Shown piece after piece: positions 1 to 8,901 of a stretch of 64,000 nucleotides of DNA. Origin of the DNA: Oryzicola mucosus (GTDB taxonomy: Bacteria > Pseudomonadota > Alphaproteobacteria > Rhizobiales > Rhizobiaceae); NCBI RefSeq assembly GCF_014534685.1, contig NZ_JACVVX010000003.1, forward strand, positions 434,001 through 498,000. Direction: 5' to 3'. A model generated the notes under the pieces. It ran no database searches and had not been told where the DNA came from. It saw only the letters and a program-made list of their open reading frames with translations. Position numbers and translations under genes: made by a program. The number at the start of each line of letters is the position of its first letter. The stretch's first letter is position 1.

Positions 1-188
1 GTTATGTCACCTCAAGCTGCTATTCCCCGCATATCGGCTCGACCATCGGCCTCGCCTTGGTCAAGCGCGGATCGCAGCGGCATGGCGAGGATGTCATGAT
101 CTGGAACGGCTTGCGCAACGAATATACGCCGGGCCGCCTGTGCAGTCCCGTCTTCTTCGATCCGGCAAACGAGAAGCTCCATGTCTAA
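1..188 (+). CDS. soxA: Sarcosine oxidase alpha subunit, C-terminal end (partial)
   Basis: Only the last 61 complete codons are in the window; the reading frame is open from the left edge and stops with TAA at 186-188. The residues visible (for example GSTIGLALVKRG and YTPGRLCSPVFFDP) are typical of the C-terminal GcvT-like folate-binding domain of the large subunit of heterotetrameric sarcosine oxidase, which demethylates sarcosine oxidatively to glycine and passes the one-carbon unit to tetrahydrofolate. The stop overlaps the start of the next gene by 8 bases, as in soxBDAG operons. The call depends on the tail sequence plus the following soxG; a related GcvT-domain dehydrogenase cannot be excluded from so short a piece. 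Confidence 0.8.
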   Translation, partial: YVTSSCYSPHIGSTIGLALVKRGSQRHGEDVMIWNGLRNEYTPGRLCSPVFFDPANEKLHV

Positions 189-711
189 GTATCGCCTCAT
201 CCACCGTCCCGCGCTTTCGGACAAGCAGCCGTTCAACGCGTCGGGCATCGGCCTGACCGCACTTCCGGAAGGTCATGTCATTCATGTGCTCGCGGAACAG
301 GGCGCGGATCCGTCCGCCATGCTGAAGGGTCTGGCAGAACAGGGGCATTCCGTGCGCTACGCGGCGCCGGGCCAATGGTACATCGTCGGCGACGAACCAT
401 TGGCGGATGACGCGCTGGCCGCCTTGCTGACCAGGCTTACGCCGCATGCCGAGGGTGTCGACCAAAGCCATGGACGCGTGCGCATCCTTGCACGCGGTCC
501 GATGGTCGAGCGCGTCTTGGCCAAGGGCAGCGGCACTGACCTTGCCCTGTCCGCCTTTGTCGTCGGCCGGTCGACCACGACGCTGATCGGACACATCGCG
601 GCGCATATCACCCGCGTCGAGGATCACGCCTTCGAGATCATGGTGCTGCGCGGTTTTGCCGAAAGCCTGTGGGACGATCTCGCGCAGATGAGCGCCGAAT
701 TCGCGGCGTGA
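181..711 (+). CDS. soxG: Sarcosine oxidase gamma subunit
   Basis: A 176-residue cytoplasmic protein with the length and features of SoxG, the small subunit of heterotetrameric sarcosine oxidase. Recognisable stretches are an early RPALSDKQPF, a central APGQWYIVG and a late SLWDDL. It stabilises the enzyme that converts sarcosine to glycine, formaldehyde or methylene-THF, and hydrogen peroxide. The ATG lies inside the last codons of soxA, so the two are translationally coupled. It is the last gene of the operon: the next gene is on the other strand, 66 bases away, and I see no convincing terminator hairpin between them. Confidence 0.88.
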   Translation: MSKYRLIHRPALSDKQPFNASGIGLTALPEGHVIHVLAEQGADPSAMLKGLAEQGHSVRYAAPGQWYIVGDEPLADDALAALLTRLTPHAEGVDQSHGRVRILARGPMVERVLAKGSGTDLALSAFVVGRSTTTLIGHIAAHITRVEDHAFEIMVLRGFAESLWDDLAQMSAEFAA

Positions 712-777
712 CGAGGTTTGGCTGACAAATTTAGCCTGCTGACGCTCTACGTCCGCGAAGGAATGCGACCCAGCTTC

Positions 778-1701
778 TTACCCGCCGCTGTCGCCTCCCT
801 CCGCGTCGAACGCATTGGCCTGGGCGATCAGCCAGTCAGAAAAACGGATGAGCGAGAGGCTACGCTCACGGTCGCGCGGGGTGACGAGATAGTAGGAGCT
901 CGGGCTTTTCACACGCCAGTCGAACGCCTGCACCAGTTGGCCGCTTTCCAGTTCCGACGCGATGAGGAAAGTTGGCATCAGCGCGACACCCAGACCCTCG
1001 ATGCAGGCCTGTGCGACGCTGATGAACTGTTCGAAGCGCATGCCGCCGCGATGGTTGGCCTCCAACCCCAGCGTTGAGAACCAGTAGCGCCACGCGCCTG
1101 GGCGCGATGCCATTTCCAGCAACGGCAGCTTGAGCAGCGCCGACGGCTCTTCGATCGGATGTTTTGCCAGAAACGCCGGACTGCAGACCGGAGCCACTGT
1201 CTCGCCCATCAGAAAATTGCATTCCGCGCCCGGCCAGTCCGGCGCGCCGATATGAATTGCGGCATCCAGCTGTTCGGTGCGAAAGTCGAAGTGGCCGATA
1301 CGGGTGGCGAAATTGATGATGATGTCCGGATTTTTCCCGACGAAATCGGAAATGCGGGGCAAGAGCCAGCGCGTGCCCATGGTCGGGAGAACGGCAATGC
1401 CGATGGATTTGGCCGGGCTCCCGCTCAAAGTCTCAAGCGACAGCGTGCGGATGCGCTGGATAATGTCAGCGACGCCCGCGGCATAGGTCTTGCCGCGTTC
1501 GGTCAGCGCGATGCCGCGATTGGTGCGCTCGAACAACGTTACCCCAAGCTGCTGCTCCAGCAGCGCTATCTGGCGGCTAAGAGCACCCTGCGTCAGGTTG
1601 AGCGATTTTGCACCGGCCGAGAAACTGCCGAGCCGCGCGACAGCGTCGAAAGCCACGAGCGCTGTTGTTGACGGCAGAAGGCGTCGCGTGAGGGGATCCA
1701 T
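778..1701 (-). CDS. LysR-family transcriptional regulator
   Basis: A 307-residue regulator with an N-terminal winged helix-turn-helix (around residues 8-65; LTQGALSRQIALLEQQLG is the recognition region) and a LysR-type ligand-binding domain in the rest. It belongs to the GcvA/AmpR-like group by general appearance (ALVAFDAVARLGSFS). I chose the ATG at 1699-1701 because the protein family begins with that helix; an upstream extension to 1800 is possible but would run over the gcdH start and adds nothing domain-like. It is divergent from glutaryl-CoA dehydrogenase, so it most likely controls gcdH and the adjoining CoA-transferase. The ligand is unknown; glutarate or glutaryl-CoA is an inference from position. 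Confidence 0.88.
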   Translation of the reverse strand: MDPLTRRLLPSTTALVAFDAVARLGSFSAGAKSLNLTQGALSRQIALLEQQLGVTLFERTNRGIALTERGKTYAAGVADIIQRIRTLSLETLSGSPAKSIGIAVLPTMGTRWLLPRISDFVGKNPDIIINFATRIGHFDFRTEQLDAAIHIGAPDWPGAECNFLMGETVAPVCSPAFLAKHPIEEPSALLKLPLLEMASRPGAWRYWFSTLGLEANHRGGMRFEQFISVAQACIEGLGVALMPTFLIASELESGQLVQAFDWRVKSPSSYYLVTPRDRERSLSLIRFSDWLIAQANAFDAEGGDSGG

Positions 1702-1792
1702 CTGGTATGAGTAAAACTGATAGCGCCGCAAGTAAATATGGTTTGCCTGCAGGTGCGAAAATCGCGACACTGCGGACAACAAGGGAGCCGTT

Positions 1793-2977
1793 ATGAGCAC
1801 TGCAGCATTTTCCTGGGAAGACCCGTTTCTGCTCGACCAGCAGCTGAGCGACGATCAGCGCATGATCCGCGATTCCGCCGCCGCCTTCGCCGAAGCCGAA
1901 CTCGCGCCGCGGGTCGAAGACGCCTATCTGAACGAAGAGACAGACGCCTCGCTGTTCCCTCTGATGGGCAAGGCCGGGCTTCTCGGCATCACCTTGCCTG
2001 AGGAATATGGTGCGGCGAATGCCGGCTATGTCAGCTACGGCCTGGTTGCGCGCGAGATCGAACGCATCGATTCCGGTTACCGCTCGATGATGAGCGTGCA
2101 GTCCTCGCTCGTCATCCACCCGATCTATGCCTATGGCTCGGAAGAGCAACGGAAGAAGTATCTTCCGGGCCTGGTGGCAGGCGACCTGATCGGCTGCTTC
2201 GGCCTGACCGAGCCGGACGCAGGCTCCGACCCCGGCGGCATGAAGACTCGGGCGGAGAAGATCGAGGGCGGCTATCGCCTGCGTGGATCCAAGATGTGGA
2301 TTTCCAACGCGCCGATCGCCGATGTTTTCGTCGTCTGGGCCAAGTCGGAAGCGCATGACAACCAGATACGTGGCTTCGTGCTTGAAAAAGGCATGAAGGG
2401 GCTGTCGGCCCCGAAGATCGGCGGCAAGCTGTCGCTGCGCGCCTCGATCACCGGCGAGATCGTCATGGAAGGCGTTGAAGTCGGCGAAGACGCTCTGCTG
2501 CCCAACGTGTCGGGCCTCAAGGGACCGTTCGGCTGCCTCAACCGTGCCCGCTACGGCATTTCCTGGGGGGCGATGGGCGCGGCCGAAGACTGCTGGTTCC
2601 GCGCGCGGCAATATGGCCTCGACCGCAAGCAGTTCAACAAGCCGCTCGCCGGCACCCAGCTTTATCAGAAGAAGCTGGCCGACATGCAAACCGAGATCGC
2701 GCTCGGTCTCCAGGCGTCGCTGCGCGTAGGCCAGCTTTTCGATGCTGGGCAGATGGCGCCGGAGATGATCTCGCTCGTCAAGCGCAACAATTGCGGCAAG
2801 GCGCTCGACATCGCCCGGCAGGCCCGCGACATGCACGGCGGCAACGGCATCCAGATCGGCTATCATGTCATGCGCCACGCGCAGAATCTGGAAACCGTCA
2901 ACACCTATGAAGGCACGCATGACGTGCATGCGCTGATCCTGGGCCGCGCCCAGACCGGCATTCAGGCGTTCTTCTGA
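1793..2977 (+). CDS. gcdH: Glutaryl-CoA dehydrogenase
   Basis: A 394-residue acyl-CoA dehydrogenase, the usual length for GcdH. The enzyme oxidatively decarboxylates glutaryl-CoA to crotonyl-CoA, passing electrons through FAD to ETF, in lysine, tryptophan and glutarate breakdown. Family signatures are visible: [13 protein letters not shown] (FAD and substrate contact), WISNAP, the catalytic-base region [14 protein letters not shown] with Glu near residue 373, and a HGGNGI segment. The start is an ATG following AAGGGAG. It is divergent from the LysR regulator and 14 bases ahead of a class III CoA-transferase, a pair commonly found together that would take free glutarate to crotonyl-CoA. Confidence 0.93.
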   Translation: MSTAAFSWEDPFLLDQQLSDDQRMIRDSAAAFAEAELAPRVEDAYLNEETDASLFPLMGKAGLLGITLPEEYGAANAGYVSYGLVAREIERIDSGYRSMMSVQSSLVIHPIYAYGSEEQRKKYLPGLVAGDLIGCFGLTEPDAGSDPGGMKTRAEKIEGGYRLRGSKMWISNAPIADVFVVWAKSEAHDNQIRGFVLEKGMKGLSAPKIGGKLSLRASITGEIVMEGVEVGEDALLPNVSGLKGPFGCLNRARYGISWGAMGAAEDCWFRARQYGLDRKQFNKPLAGTQLYQKKLADMQTEIALGLQASLRVGQLFDAGQMAPEMISLVKRNNCGKALDIARQARDMHGGNGIQIGYHVMRHAQNLETVNTYEGTHDVHALILGRAQTGIQAFF

Positions 2978-2991
2978 GCGGAGCAAAACAG

Positions 2992-4149
2992 ATGTCGGAA
3001 GCGCCGCTTGCCGGGATCCGGGTCATCGAACTCGCCCGCATCCTGGCCGGACCGTGGATCGGCCAGACGCTGGCCGATCTCGGCGCGGATGTCATCAAGG
3101 TCGAGAGCCCGGAAGGCGACGACACCCGCAAATGGGGTCCGCCCTATGTCGATGAAGGCGAAGACGGCCGCTCCGCCGCCTATTTCCACGCCTGCAATCG
3201 CGGCAAGCGCTCGATAGCGGCCGATTTTGGCTCGGAAGAGGATTTGGCCACCGTCAAGGCTTTGATTGCATCGGCCGATGTGGTGGTCGAAAACTTCAAG
3301 GTCGGCGGGCTGGAGAAATTCGGCCTCGACTATGACAGCTTGAAAACCAACAACCCCGGCCTGATCTATTGCTCGGTGACTGGCTTCGGCCAGACCGGAC
3401 CCTACGCGCAGCGCGCCGGCTACGACTTCATGATCCAGGGCATGAGCGGCATCATGGACCTGACCGGCGAGCCGGACGGGCCGCCGGAAAAGATCGGCGT
3501 CGCTTTCGCCGATATCTTCACAGGGCTATATGGCGTCATTGCCATCCAAGCGGCTCTCAGGGCGCGGGAAACGACCGGGCGTGGCCAGCATATCGACATG
3601 GCGCTGCTGGACTGCATGGGTTCGGTTCTAGCCAACCAAGCGATGAACTATCTCGTCTCCGGCACAGCGCCGAAGCGCATGGGCAACGCGCATCCCAACA
3701 TCGCGCCCTATCAGACCTTCCCGGTTTCGGACGGCTACATCATCGTCGCCTGCGGCAACGACAAGCAGTTTGTCCGGCTCTGCGGCGTTCTCGGCCTGGC
3801 GGAGCTTCCGCTTCAACCGGACTTCGCGACCAATCCTGAACGTGTGCGCAACCGTGTTGCACTGACCGAGACGATGGAAGCCAAGACCGTACTCTGGGCG
3901 CGCGACGACCTGCTTGCCGCACTGGAAAAGGCCGTCGTGCCCGCCGGGCCGATCAATACGGTCGGCGACCTCTTCGAAGACCCGCAGTTCCGGCATCGTC
4001 AGATGCAGGTGACGCGCGACGGCATCCCGGGCGTGCGGACGCCGGTCGTTTTCTCTAAATCCGCACTCAATCTGACACGCCGTTCACCTCGGCTGGATGA
4101 ACATCGCGACGAAATCCTCGCTGAAATTGAAGCTGCTCGCGCGAGGTAG
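2992..4149 (+). CDS. CaiB/BaiF class III CoA-transferase (succinyl-CoA:glutarate type)
   Basis: A 385-residue member of the CaiB/BaiF (class III) CoA-transferase family. Diagnostic features are the N-terminal PLAGIRVIELARILAGP segment, ADLGADVIKVESPEGDDTR, and IDMALLD, whose Asp (near residue 202) sits where the family places its acyl-anhydride aspartate. Its place 14 bases behind gcdH argues that it activates glutarate to glutaryl-CoA using succinyl-CoA, the reaction of mammalian SUGCT. That substrate assignment is contextual; the family also contains formyl-, carnitine- and mesaconyl-CoA transferases. No separate promoter is apparent, so it is probably cotranscribed with gcdH. Confidence 0.9.
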   Translation: MSEAPLAGIRVIELARILAGPWIGQTLADLGADVIKVESPEGDDTRKWGPPYVDEGEDGRSAAYFHACNRGKRSIAADFGSEEDLATVKALIASADVVVENFKVGGLEKFGLDYDSLKTNNPGLIYCSVTGFGQTGPYAQRAGYDFMIQGMSGIMDLTGEPDGPPEKIGVAFADIFTGLYGVIAIQAALRARETTGRGQHIDMALLDCMGSVLANQAMNYLVSGTAPKRMGNAHPNIAPYQTFPVSDGYIIVACGNDKQFVRLCGVLGLAELPLQPDFATNPERVRNRVALTETMEAKTVLWARDDLLAALEKAVVPAGPINTVGDLFEDPQFRHRQMQVTRDGIPGVRTPVVFSKSALNLTRRSPRLDEHRDEILAEIEAARAR

Positions 4150-4221
4150 CCACTTCGGCTGATCTTACTTCGGCGTCGGCAACCTCGCCAGTTGTCAGCA
4201 CATCCGGCGACCGCTATGTAC

Positions 4222-4233
4222 TTGGTAGGCCAT
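4222..4233. promoter_or_regulatory. Candidate operator of the GntR regulator (autoregulatory copy)
   Basis: The 12-base sequence TTGGTAGGCCAT matches the two stronger operator copies at 5150-5161 and 8864-8875 in 10 of 12 positions (consensus ATGGYATRCCAT, a near-perfect inverted repeat). It lies about 60 bases before the GntR start codon, where autoregulation would act. FadR-subfamily GntR proteins typically bind short palindromes with a TGGT...ACCA core. Binding is inferred from the repeat pattern only. Confidence 0.5.
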
Positions 4234-4293
4234 ATTACGAATCTCGGACAATCCGGGAGGGGTTTGACGGCCTTGCTAAAGAGGTGCCGGAAC

Positions 4294-4995
4294 ATGAGCA
4301 ACGCGCTGGACGACACGGCTATTCGCGTCGAACGTCCGACCAAGACCTTGCGCGAGCTTGCACTGGACAAGGTTCGCGAGGCGATCGTGAACGGCTATTT
4401 CAAGCCCGGACATCGACTGGTGGAACGCGATCTCTGTGCCCAGCTCGGCGTCAGCCGCACCATCGTTCGCGAGGTTCTCCGCCACTTGGAATCCGAAGGG
4501 TTGGTTGCCAATTTGCCCAACAAGGGCCCGATCGTCGCCCTCCTTGATCCCAATGAGGCCAAGCAGATCTACGAAATCCGTGGTGCGCTCGAAGGCATGG
4601 CGGCCCGGCTGTGCGCCGAAAGCGGTGATGCCTCCATAGTGGCCGAGCTTGAAAAGTCTCTCATTGGAATCCGCAACAGCTATCGTGACAAGGACATGCC
4701 GGGTGTCCTCACCCACACCTCGACTTTCTACCATACGCTTTTCGGGAAGGTTGACCGCCATGTCGCGTGGGGTGTCGTCAACCTGCTGACCGTGCGTATC
4801 AATCATTTGCGTTCGATGACGATCAAGACTGAGAATCGCAACATCGAAGGTCCCGCTCAGATGGAGCGGATCATCGAGGCCATCCGCAAGGGTGACGGTC
4901 CCGGTGCCTATCAGGCTGCCATAGACCATGTCACTCATGCAGCGGCGATTGCCGAGAAGGTCTTGTCCAGCCAGGCCGCTCCCCCACAAGCCTGA
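4294..4995 (+). CDS. GntR-family (FadR/FCD subfamily) transcriptional regulator
   Basis: A 233-residue regulator with an N-terminal winged helix (LGVSRTIVREVLRHLESEGLV is the recognition region) and a C-terminal all-helical FCD ligand-binding domain (EIRGALEGMAARLCAE, later HTSTFYHTLF and a terminal DHV...AAA helix). I place the start at the ATG at 4294, which follows GAGGTG; an upstream in-frame ATG at 4192 lacks a ribosome-binding site and would cover the putative operator. The same near-palindrome occurs before this gene, before the importer operon (5150) and before the DUF1185 operon (8864). It is therefore the likely controller of the whole 5192-13792 island. Confidence 0.9.
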   Translation: MSNALDDTAIRVERPTKTLRELALDKVREAIVNGYFKPGHRLVERDLCAQLGVSRTIVREVLRHLESEGLVANLPNKGPIVALLDPNEAKQIYEIRGALEGMAARLCAESGDASIVAELEKSLIGIRNSYRDKDMPGVLTHTSTFYHTLFGKVDRHVAWGVVNLLTVRINHLRSMTIKTENRNIEGPAQMERIIEAIRKGDGPGAYQAAIDHVTHAAAIAEKVLSSQAAPPQA

Positions 4996-5124
4996 AGACG
5001 TCTCGCTAAAACCTGCCTTGATCGGATGCAACAGACGCGCGCCAGCGCCTGTCTGGAAAGCTGCGCGACCGACAAACGGCCATCTTCACCCGCAGATGAG
5101 AATGGATTTTCATCGGAAGGTTGC

Positions 5125-5164
5125 TTGACAGCAAACTTGGTTCGATGTGATGGTATGCCATAAT
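5125..5164 (+). promoter_or_regulatory. Promoter element and operator palindrome before the ABC importer operon
   Basis: A good -35-like TTGACA lies at 5125-5130, and the palindrome ATGGTATGCCAT lies at 5150-5161, followed by AAT. The same 15-base string occurs in reverse complement at 8862-8876. No strong -10 box is visible at ideal spacing; the palindrome covers the area where it should be, consistent with repression by occlusion. The likely ligand-responsive factor is the GntR regulator encoded just upstream. Confidence 0.6.
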
Positions 5165-5191
5165 CAATAATACCAAAATATGGGAACCGTA

Positions 5192-6049
5192 ATGAGCCTT
5201 GTGAATCCTAGCCGTTATTCTTCTCGCCTTGTGAAAAGCGCCCTCGCCGCCTCGGCATTTTCCGTCCTTGCCAGCATTGCCCATGCGCAGGACTGCGAGC
5301 CAAAAATCTCCGACGACCATCTCGTCAAGGCCGGGCATCTCGTCATGGCAACCAGCCCCACCCTCCCGCCGATGGCCTATGCCGATCAGCAGGGCAATCT
5401 GAAGGGTCTTCGCGTCGAGATGGGCCTCGAAGTCGCCAAGCGCCTGTGCCTGACGCCCGAATATATCAGCACCGAATATGCGACGATGGTGCCCGGACTT
5501 CAGGGCGGCCGCTGGGACATGATCAATGCCGGCCTATTCGTCACCGCCGAGCGTCGCAAAATCCTGCTGATGATTCCCTATGAGAACCTAGCCATCAGCA
5601 TCTCCACAGTCATGAACGGCCCCAACCCGATTACCAAGATCGACGACCTTGCCGGCAAGACGGTGAGCACCGATATCGGCGGTTACGCCGAGCGCAAGAT
5701 CAAGGAACTGAACGAAGACTTCAAGAAGCGCGGTCTTCCGGAAATGACCATCAACCTGTTCGACAACTACGCCACCGTTTATCAGGCGCTGCGCGCGGGC
5801 CAGGTCGAGGCTGCCGTCTCCATCGATCCCGTCGCCAAGCAGTACCAGGATCGCGGCGAGTTCACCCACGCGCTGTCGGGGATGTATCCGACGCCCGGCT
5901 CATTTGCCTTCGGCAGTCCGGAGGTGGCGGAGGCCGTTTCGGTAGCGCTCAAGGAAATGAAGGCGGACGGCACGTTCGACAAGATCATGTCGTCTTATGG
6001 CGTCACCCCCGCCCCGGGCGATCTCAGCGTGCTCAGCCTCGAGGGCTGA
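5192..6049 (+). CDS. Amino-acid-type ABC transporter substrate-binding protein
   Basis: A 285-residue periplasmic binding protein of the SBP_bac_3 (polar amino acid) type. It starts with a signal peptide (VKSALAASAFSVLASIAHAQ, cleavage after AHA) and has the family's GHLVMATSPTLPPMAY, DMINAGLFVTAERR and GKTVSTDIGGYAE segments. The ATG at 5192 is preferred because GGGAA precedes it at a normal distance; another ATG at 5180 lacks one. It delivers a small substrate to the permease and ATPase that follow. The substrate is unknown; neighbours that oxidise alcohols, aldehydes and a flavin-dependent monooxygenase substrate suggest an organic acid or amine rather than a common amino acid. Confidence 0.88.
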   Translation: MSLVNPSRYSSRLVKSALAASAFSVLASIAHAQDCEPKISDDHLVKAGHLVMATSPTLPPMAYADQQGNLKGLRVEMGLEVAKRLCLTPEYISTEYATMVPGLQGGRWDMINAGLFVTAERRKILLMIPYENLAISISTVMNGPNPITKIDDLAGKTVSTDIGGYAERKIKELNEDFKKRGLPEMTINLFDNYATVYQALRAGQVEAAVSIDPVAKQYQDRGEFTHALSGMYPTPGSFAFGSPEVAEAVSVALKEMKADGTFDKIMSSYGVTPAPGDLSVLSLEG

Positions 6050-6066
6050 TCGTTTCCCGGATATCT

Positions 6067-6111
6067 GATGATCTTTCGTCCCGGCGGGCGCGTCCCGCCG
6101 CGATGATCTTT
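6067..6111 (+). promoter_or_regulatory. Intra-operon hairpin flanked by a 10-base direct repeat
   Basis: A perfect 7-base-pair hairpin (CGGCGGG at 6082-6088, loop CGCGT, CCCGCCG at 6094-6100) sits between the binding-protein gene and the permease gene. It is flanked by two copies of GATGATCTTT at 6067-6076 and 6102-6111. Hairpins at this place in ABC operons often protect the upstream mRNA and give more binding protein than permease; that role is inferred here. No U-run follows, so it is not a typical terminator. Confidence 0.5.
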
Positions 6112-6129
6112 GAATGAACGGAGAGACTT

Positions 6130-6819
6130 GTGAAGGGTTGGAACTGGGAAGGCTTCTTCGAGTATTTGACGAATTATTACCTGCTCGAAGGCGCATTGAT
6201 AACGCTTGGTCTCACCGTCTTCGCTATGACCGCAGGGCTCTTTATCGGCTTTTTCGTCGCCATGATGCGCATGTCGCGCTACAAAATCCTCTCCGCGCCG
6301 GCGAATTTCTATATCTGGATCTTTCGCGGCACGCCGCTTCTGGTGCAGCTTATCATCATCTACACCGGCCTGCCGCAGATCGGCATCAAGTTCACCGTCA
6401 TCCAATCGACCCTGCTTGGCCTGGCACTCTGCGAGGCAGCTTATCTGGCTGAAATTATCCGTGCGGGTATCTCGGCGGTCCCGAGCGGACAGGTCAACGC
6501 AGCGCGGGCCATCGGCATGCGGGAATCCCAGGTGATGCGCTACGTCGTGGCGCCGCAGGCGCTGCGCATCATCATCCCTCCGCTTGGCAACTCGGTGAAC
6601 AGCGTTCTCAAGACCACCTCGATCGCTTCGATCATATCCATGGAGGAATTGCTTCGGCGGACCCAGGTTTTGATCCAGGAGAAATTCCTGGTGCTCGAAC
6701 TCTTCACCGTCGCGGCCCTCTATTATCTCGCTATGACAACGGCTTGGGAACTGATCCAGCGTCGCATCGAAAAGCGTTTCGGCAAAGCCTATGGCCCGAT
6801 GTCGGTCGACGCACACTGA
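6130..6819 (+). CDS. Amino-acid-type ABC transporter permease
   Basis: A 229-residue inner-membrane permease of the HisM/GlnP family, with about five predicted membrane helices and the cytoplasmic EAA loop ([17 protein letters not shown]...AARAIGM) that docks on the ATPase. The start is GTG at 6130 behind GGAGAGA. Amino-acid importers of this family often use two permeases; only one is encoded here, so a homodimer is likely. It is the second gene of the importer operon and is followed after 10 bases by its ATPase. Confidence 0.9.
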   Translation: MKGWNWEGFFEYLTNYYLLEGALITLGLTVFAMTAGLFIGFFVAMMRMSRYKILSAPANFYIWIFRGTPLLVQLIIIYTGLPQIGIKFTVIQSTLLGLALCEAAYLAEIIRAGISAVPSGQVNAARAIGMRESQVMRYVVAPQALRIIIPPLGNSVNSVLKTTSIASIISMEELLRRTQVLIQEKFLVLELFTVAALYYLAMTTAWELIQRRIEKRFGKAYGPMSVDAH

Positions 6820-6829
6820 GGAGGCGATC

Positions 6830-7579
6830 ATGCAGGAACAGACCAAGATGATCGAACTCAACGCCGTCAACAAATGGTACGGCAGCAATTTCCAGGTGCT
6901 GAAAAACTGCAGCCTGACGGTTGGTAAGGGCGAGGTGGTGGTGATTTGCGGCCCCTCGGGCTCTGGCAAGTCCACTCTCATCAAGTGCGTCAACGCGCTT
7001 GAGCCGATCGGCAACGGTCGCATCACCGTAACCGGCGTCGAAGTCAGCGACCCCAAGACGGATATGCCGAAGCTGCGCTCCAAAGTCGGCATGGTGTTTC
7101 AGCATTTCGAGCTGTTCCCGCACATGACCATCCTGGAGAATTTGTGCGTAGGCCAGGAAAAAGTGCTCGGCCGCAGCCATAAGGAGGCGTTGGTCAAGGC
7201 AGAGGCCTTGCTCGAGCGGGTCGGCCTGACCGCCCACGCGAAGAAATATCCGAGCCAGCTGTCCGGCGGACAGCAGCAGCGCGTCGCGATAGCGCGCGCC
7301 CTTGCGATGGACCCGGTTGCCATGCTGTTCGACGAGCCGACATCGGCGCTCGATCCGGAGATGATCAACGAAGTGCTCGACGTCATGGTAGCGCTTGCTC
7401 ACGAAGGCATGACGATGATGGTCGTTACCCACGAGATGGGTTTTGCACGCAAGGTGGCGGACCGCATCGTCTTTATGGATGGCGGCGAGATCGTCGAAAT
7501 CGGCGGCGGCGACAGCTTCTTCGACAATCCGAAGACCGAGCGGGCGAAGTCCTTCCTGTCCAAAATACTCGCCCACTGA
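6830..7579 (+). CDS. Amino-acid-type ABC transporter ATP-binding protein
   Basis: A 249-residue GlnQ/HisP-type ATPase. Walker A (GPSGSGKST), Q-loop ([11 protein letters not shown]), signature LSGGQQQR, Walker B ([13 protein letters not shown]) and the H-loop (VTHEMGFA) are all intact. The start is the ATG at 6830 behind GAGGAGG; an upstream in-frame ATG at 6791 lies within the permease gene and is disfavoured. It energises uptake through the preceding permease. An alcohol dehydrogenase gene follows after 42 bases and is probably in the same transcript. Confidence 0.93.
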   Translation: MQEQTKMIELNAVNKWYGSNFQVLKNCSLTVGKGEVVVICGPSGSGKSTLIKCVNALEPIGNGRITVTGVEVSDPKTDMPKLRSKVGMVFQHFELFPHMTILENLCVGQEKVLGRSHKEALVKAEALLERVGLTAHAKKYPSQLSGGQQQRVAIARALAMDPVAMLFDEPTSALDPEMINEVLDVMVALAHEGMTMMVVTHEMGFARKVADRIVFMDGGEIVEIGGGDSFFDNPKTERAKSFLSKILAH

Positions 7580-7621
7580 CACGTCAAACTGTCCCAGCCG
7601 GAATTTTAGCGGAGCACCGCA

Positions 7622-8797
7622 ATGATCAATCGTGTCCTGATGCCGCGTGAAATCCTCATCGGCGGCGGCAGCCGGTACAGGCTCGGCGACGTCCTGATAT
7701 CGCTGAACGTCAGCCGTCCACTGCTGGTGACCGATCCAACGATGGTGAAGCTCGGCCATGCCCAAGATCTATGCAGATCTCTGGAGAAGAAGGGGCTGGC
7801 TGCAGGCGTCTTCGCTGATGTGGTAGAGGACCCCACCGACGTCTCAATCCACGCGCTGGCGGCACAAATCCAGGCCGGTGACCATGACGGTCTTGTCGCG
7901 CTCGGTGGCGGCAGTGCAATCGATACCGCGAAAGCCGCGGCACTCGTCGTCAAGACGGGTGAGGGTCTGCCGGCGCTGAAGGTGCCACGTATCGTGGATA
8001 TCCCGGTCATGCCGGTGATCGCAATCCCGACCACCGCCGGCACCGGCTCGGAGGTGACAAGGGCCGCCGTGGTAACGGACACGCAGGTCAATGAGAAGAT
8101 GCTGATACTCGGAACGGCGGCGCTGCCGGCGGCCGCCATCGTCGACTATGAACTCACCCTCACCTGTCCTTATCGCGTCACCGTAGACACCGGCATCGAT
8201 GCCCTGACCCACGCGCTAGAGGCACTGGTGAACCGCAACGGCAATGCCCATTCGGACGCCTTGGCGCTTTCGGCACTGAAGTTGATCGGCGCCAATCTGG
8301 AATGTGCTGCCGAAGAACCTGGCAACCATGCCGCGCGCGAGGCGATGATGCTTGGAGCGACACATGCGGGCCTTGCCGTGTCCAACACCTCGACCGCGCT
8401 GATTCATGGCCTCAGCCGGCCGATCGGTGCGTTCTTCCACGTGCCGCATGGCATGTCGAACGCCATGGTGCTGCCGCTGGTCACGCATTTTTCCCTGTCG
8501 TCCGCGCCAGACAAATATGCCGCCGCCGCACGGGCGCTCGGTTTTGCCACCGACGAGCACGATCTGACGGCGGGCAACAAGCTCGTCTCGGCATTCGAAA
8601 ATCTCAATCGGCGGTTGAAGGTGCCGACGCTCAGGGCATTCGGCCTCGAACGTCAACGTTATGCCGACCTCATACCGGAAATGGCGCGCCAGGGACTGGC
8701 ATCCGGGACGCCGGGCAACAATCCACGCGTCCCCAACGAGTCCGAGATGATGCGGCTTTATGAACTCGCCTACGATGGTTTGATCGAGACCGTCTGA
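7622..8797 (+). CDS. Iron-containing alcohol dehydrogenase
   Basis: A 391-residue group III (Fe-type) alcohol dehydrogenase. It shows the NAD-binding GGGSAIDTAKA, the TTAGTGSEVT phosphate loop, and the metal-site motifs DALTHALE and FFHVPHGMSNA, which supply the usual Asp and His ligands. The family includes 1,3-propanediol, lactaldehyde and 4-hydroxybutyrate dehydrogenases and maleylacetate reductase. Its place between the importer and the monooxygenase operon, inside the putative GntR regulon, implies oxidation or reduction of an intermediate in the same pathway. The exact substrate cannot be read from the sequence. Confidence 0.9.
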   Translation: MINRVLMPREILIGGGSRYRLGDVLISLNVSRPLLVTDPTMVKLGHAQDLCRSLEKKGLAAGVFADVVEDPTDVSIHALAAQIQAGDHDGLVALGGGSAIDTAKAAALVVKTGEGLPALKVPRIVDIPVMPVIAIPTTAGTGSEVTRAAVVTDTQVNEKMLILGTAALPAAAIVDYELTLTCPYRVTVDTGIDALTHALEALVNRNGNAHSDALALSALKLIGANLECAAEEPGNHAAREAMMLGATHAGLAVSNTSTALIHGLSRPIGAFFHVPHGMSNAMVLPLVTHFSLSSAPDKYAAAARALGFATDEHDLTAGNKLVSAFENLNRRLKVPTLRAFGLERQRYADLIPEMARQGLASGTPGNNPRVPNESEMMRLYELAYDGLIETV

Positions 8798-8847
8798 CCG
8801 ATCCAACTGCGCCGCCGTCCGCCTAACAAGCAGGCGTAATAGGGCGC

Positions 8848-8878
8848 TTGACACATCAATATTATGGCATACCATAGT
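8848..8878 (+). promoter_or_regulatory. Promoter and operator palindrome before the DUF1185 operon
   Basis: A -35-like TTGACA at 8848-8853 is followed by the palindrome ATGGCATACCAT at 8864-8875, which would overlap a weak -10 such as CATAGT at 8873-8878. The segment 8862-8876 is the exact reverse complement of 5150-5164 in front of the importer operon. A repressor bound here would block RNA polymerase, and the regulator at 4294-4995 is the obvious candidate. Confidence 0.65.
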
Positions 8879-8901
8879 ACAAGCCTTTACGAGGAGCTTC
8901 G

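Noticed and set aside
1738-1749. ATGGTTTGCCTG, a 9/12 match to the GntR palindrome in front of gcdH
   Set aside because: The right half-site is degraded and symmetry is lost; a LysR regulator already explains control of gcdH. It is too weak to claim as an operator.
1577-2986. 469-residue open frame on the minus strand over gcdH
   Set aside because: It is antisense to a clear glutaryl-CoA dehydrogenase and overlaps the LysR gene; there is no domain in its translation.
4192-4293. Longer N-terminus for the GntR regulator from the ATG at 4192
   Set aside because: There is no ribosome-binding site, the residues are not typical of the family, and the extension would cover the putative operator at 4222.
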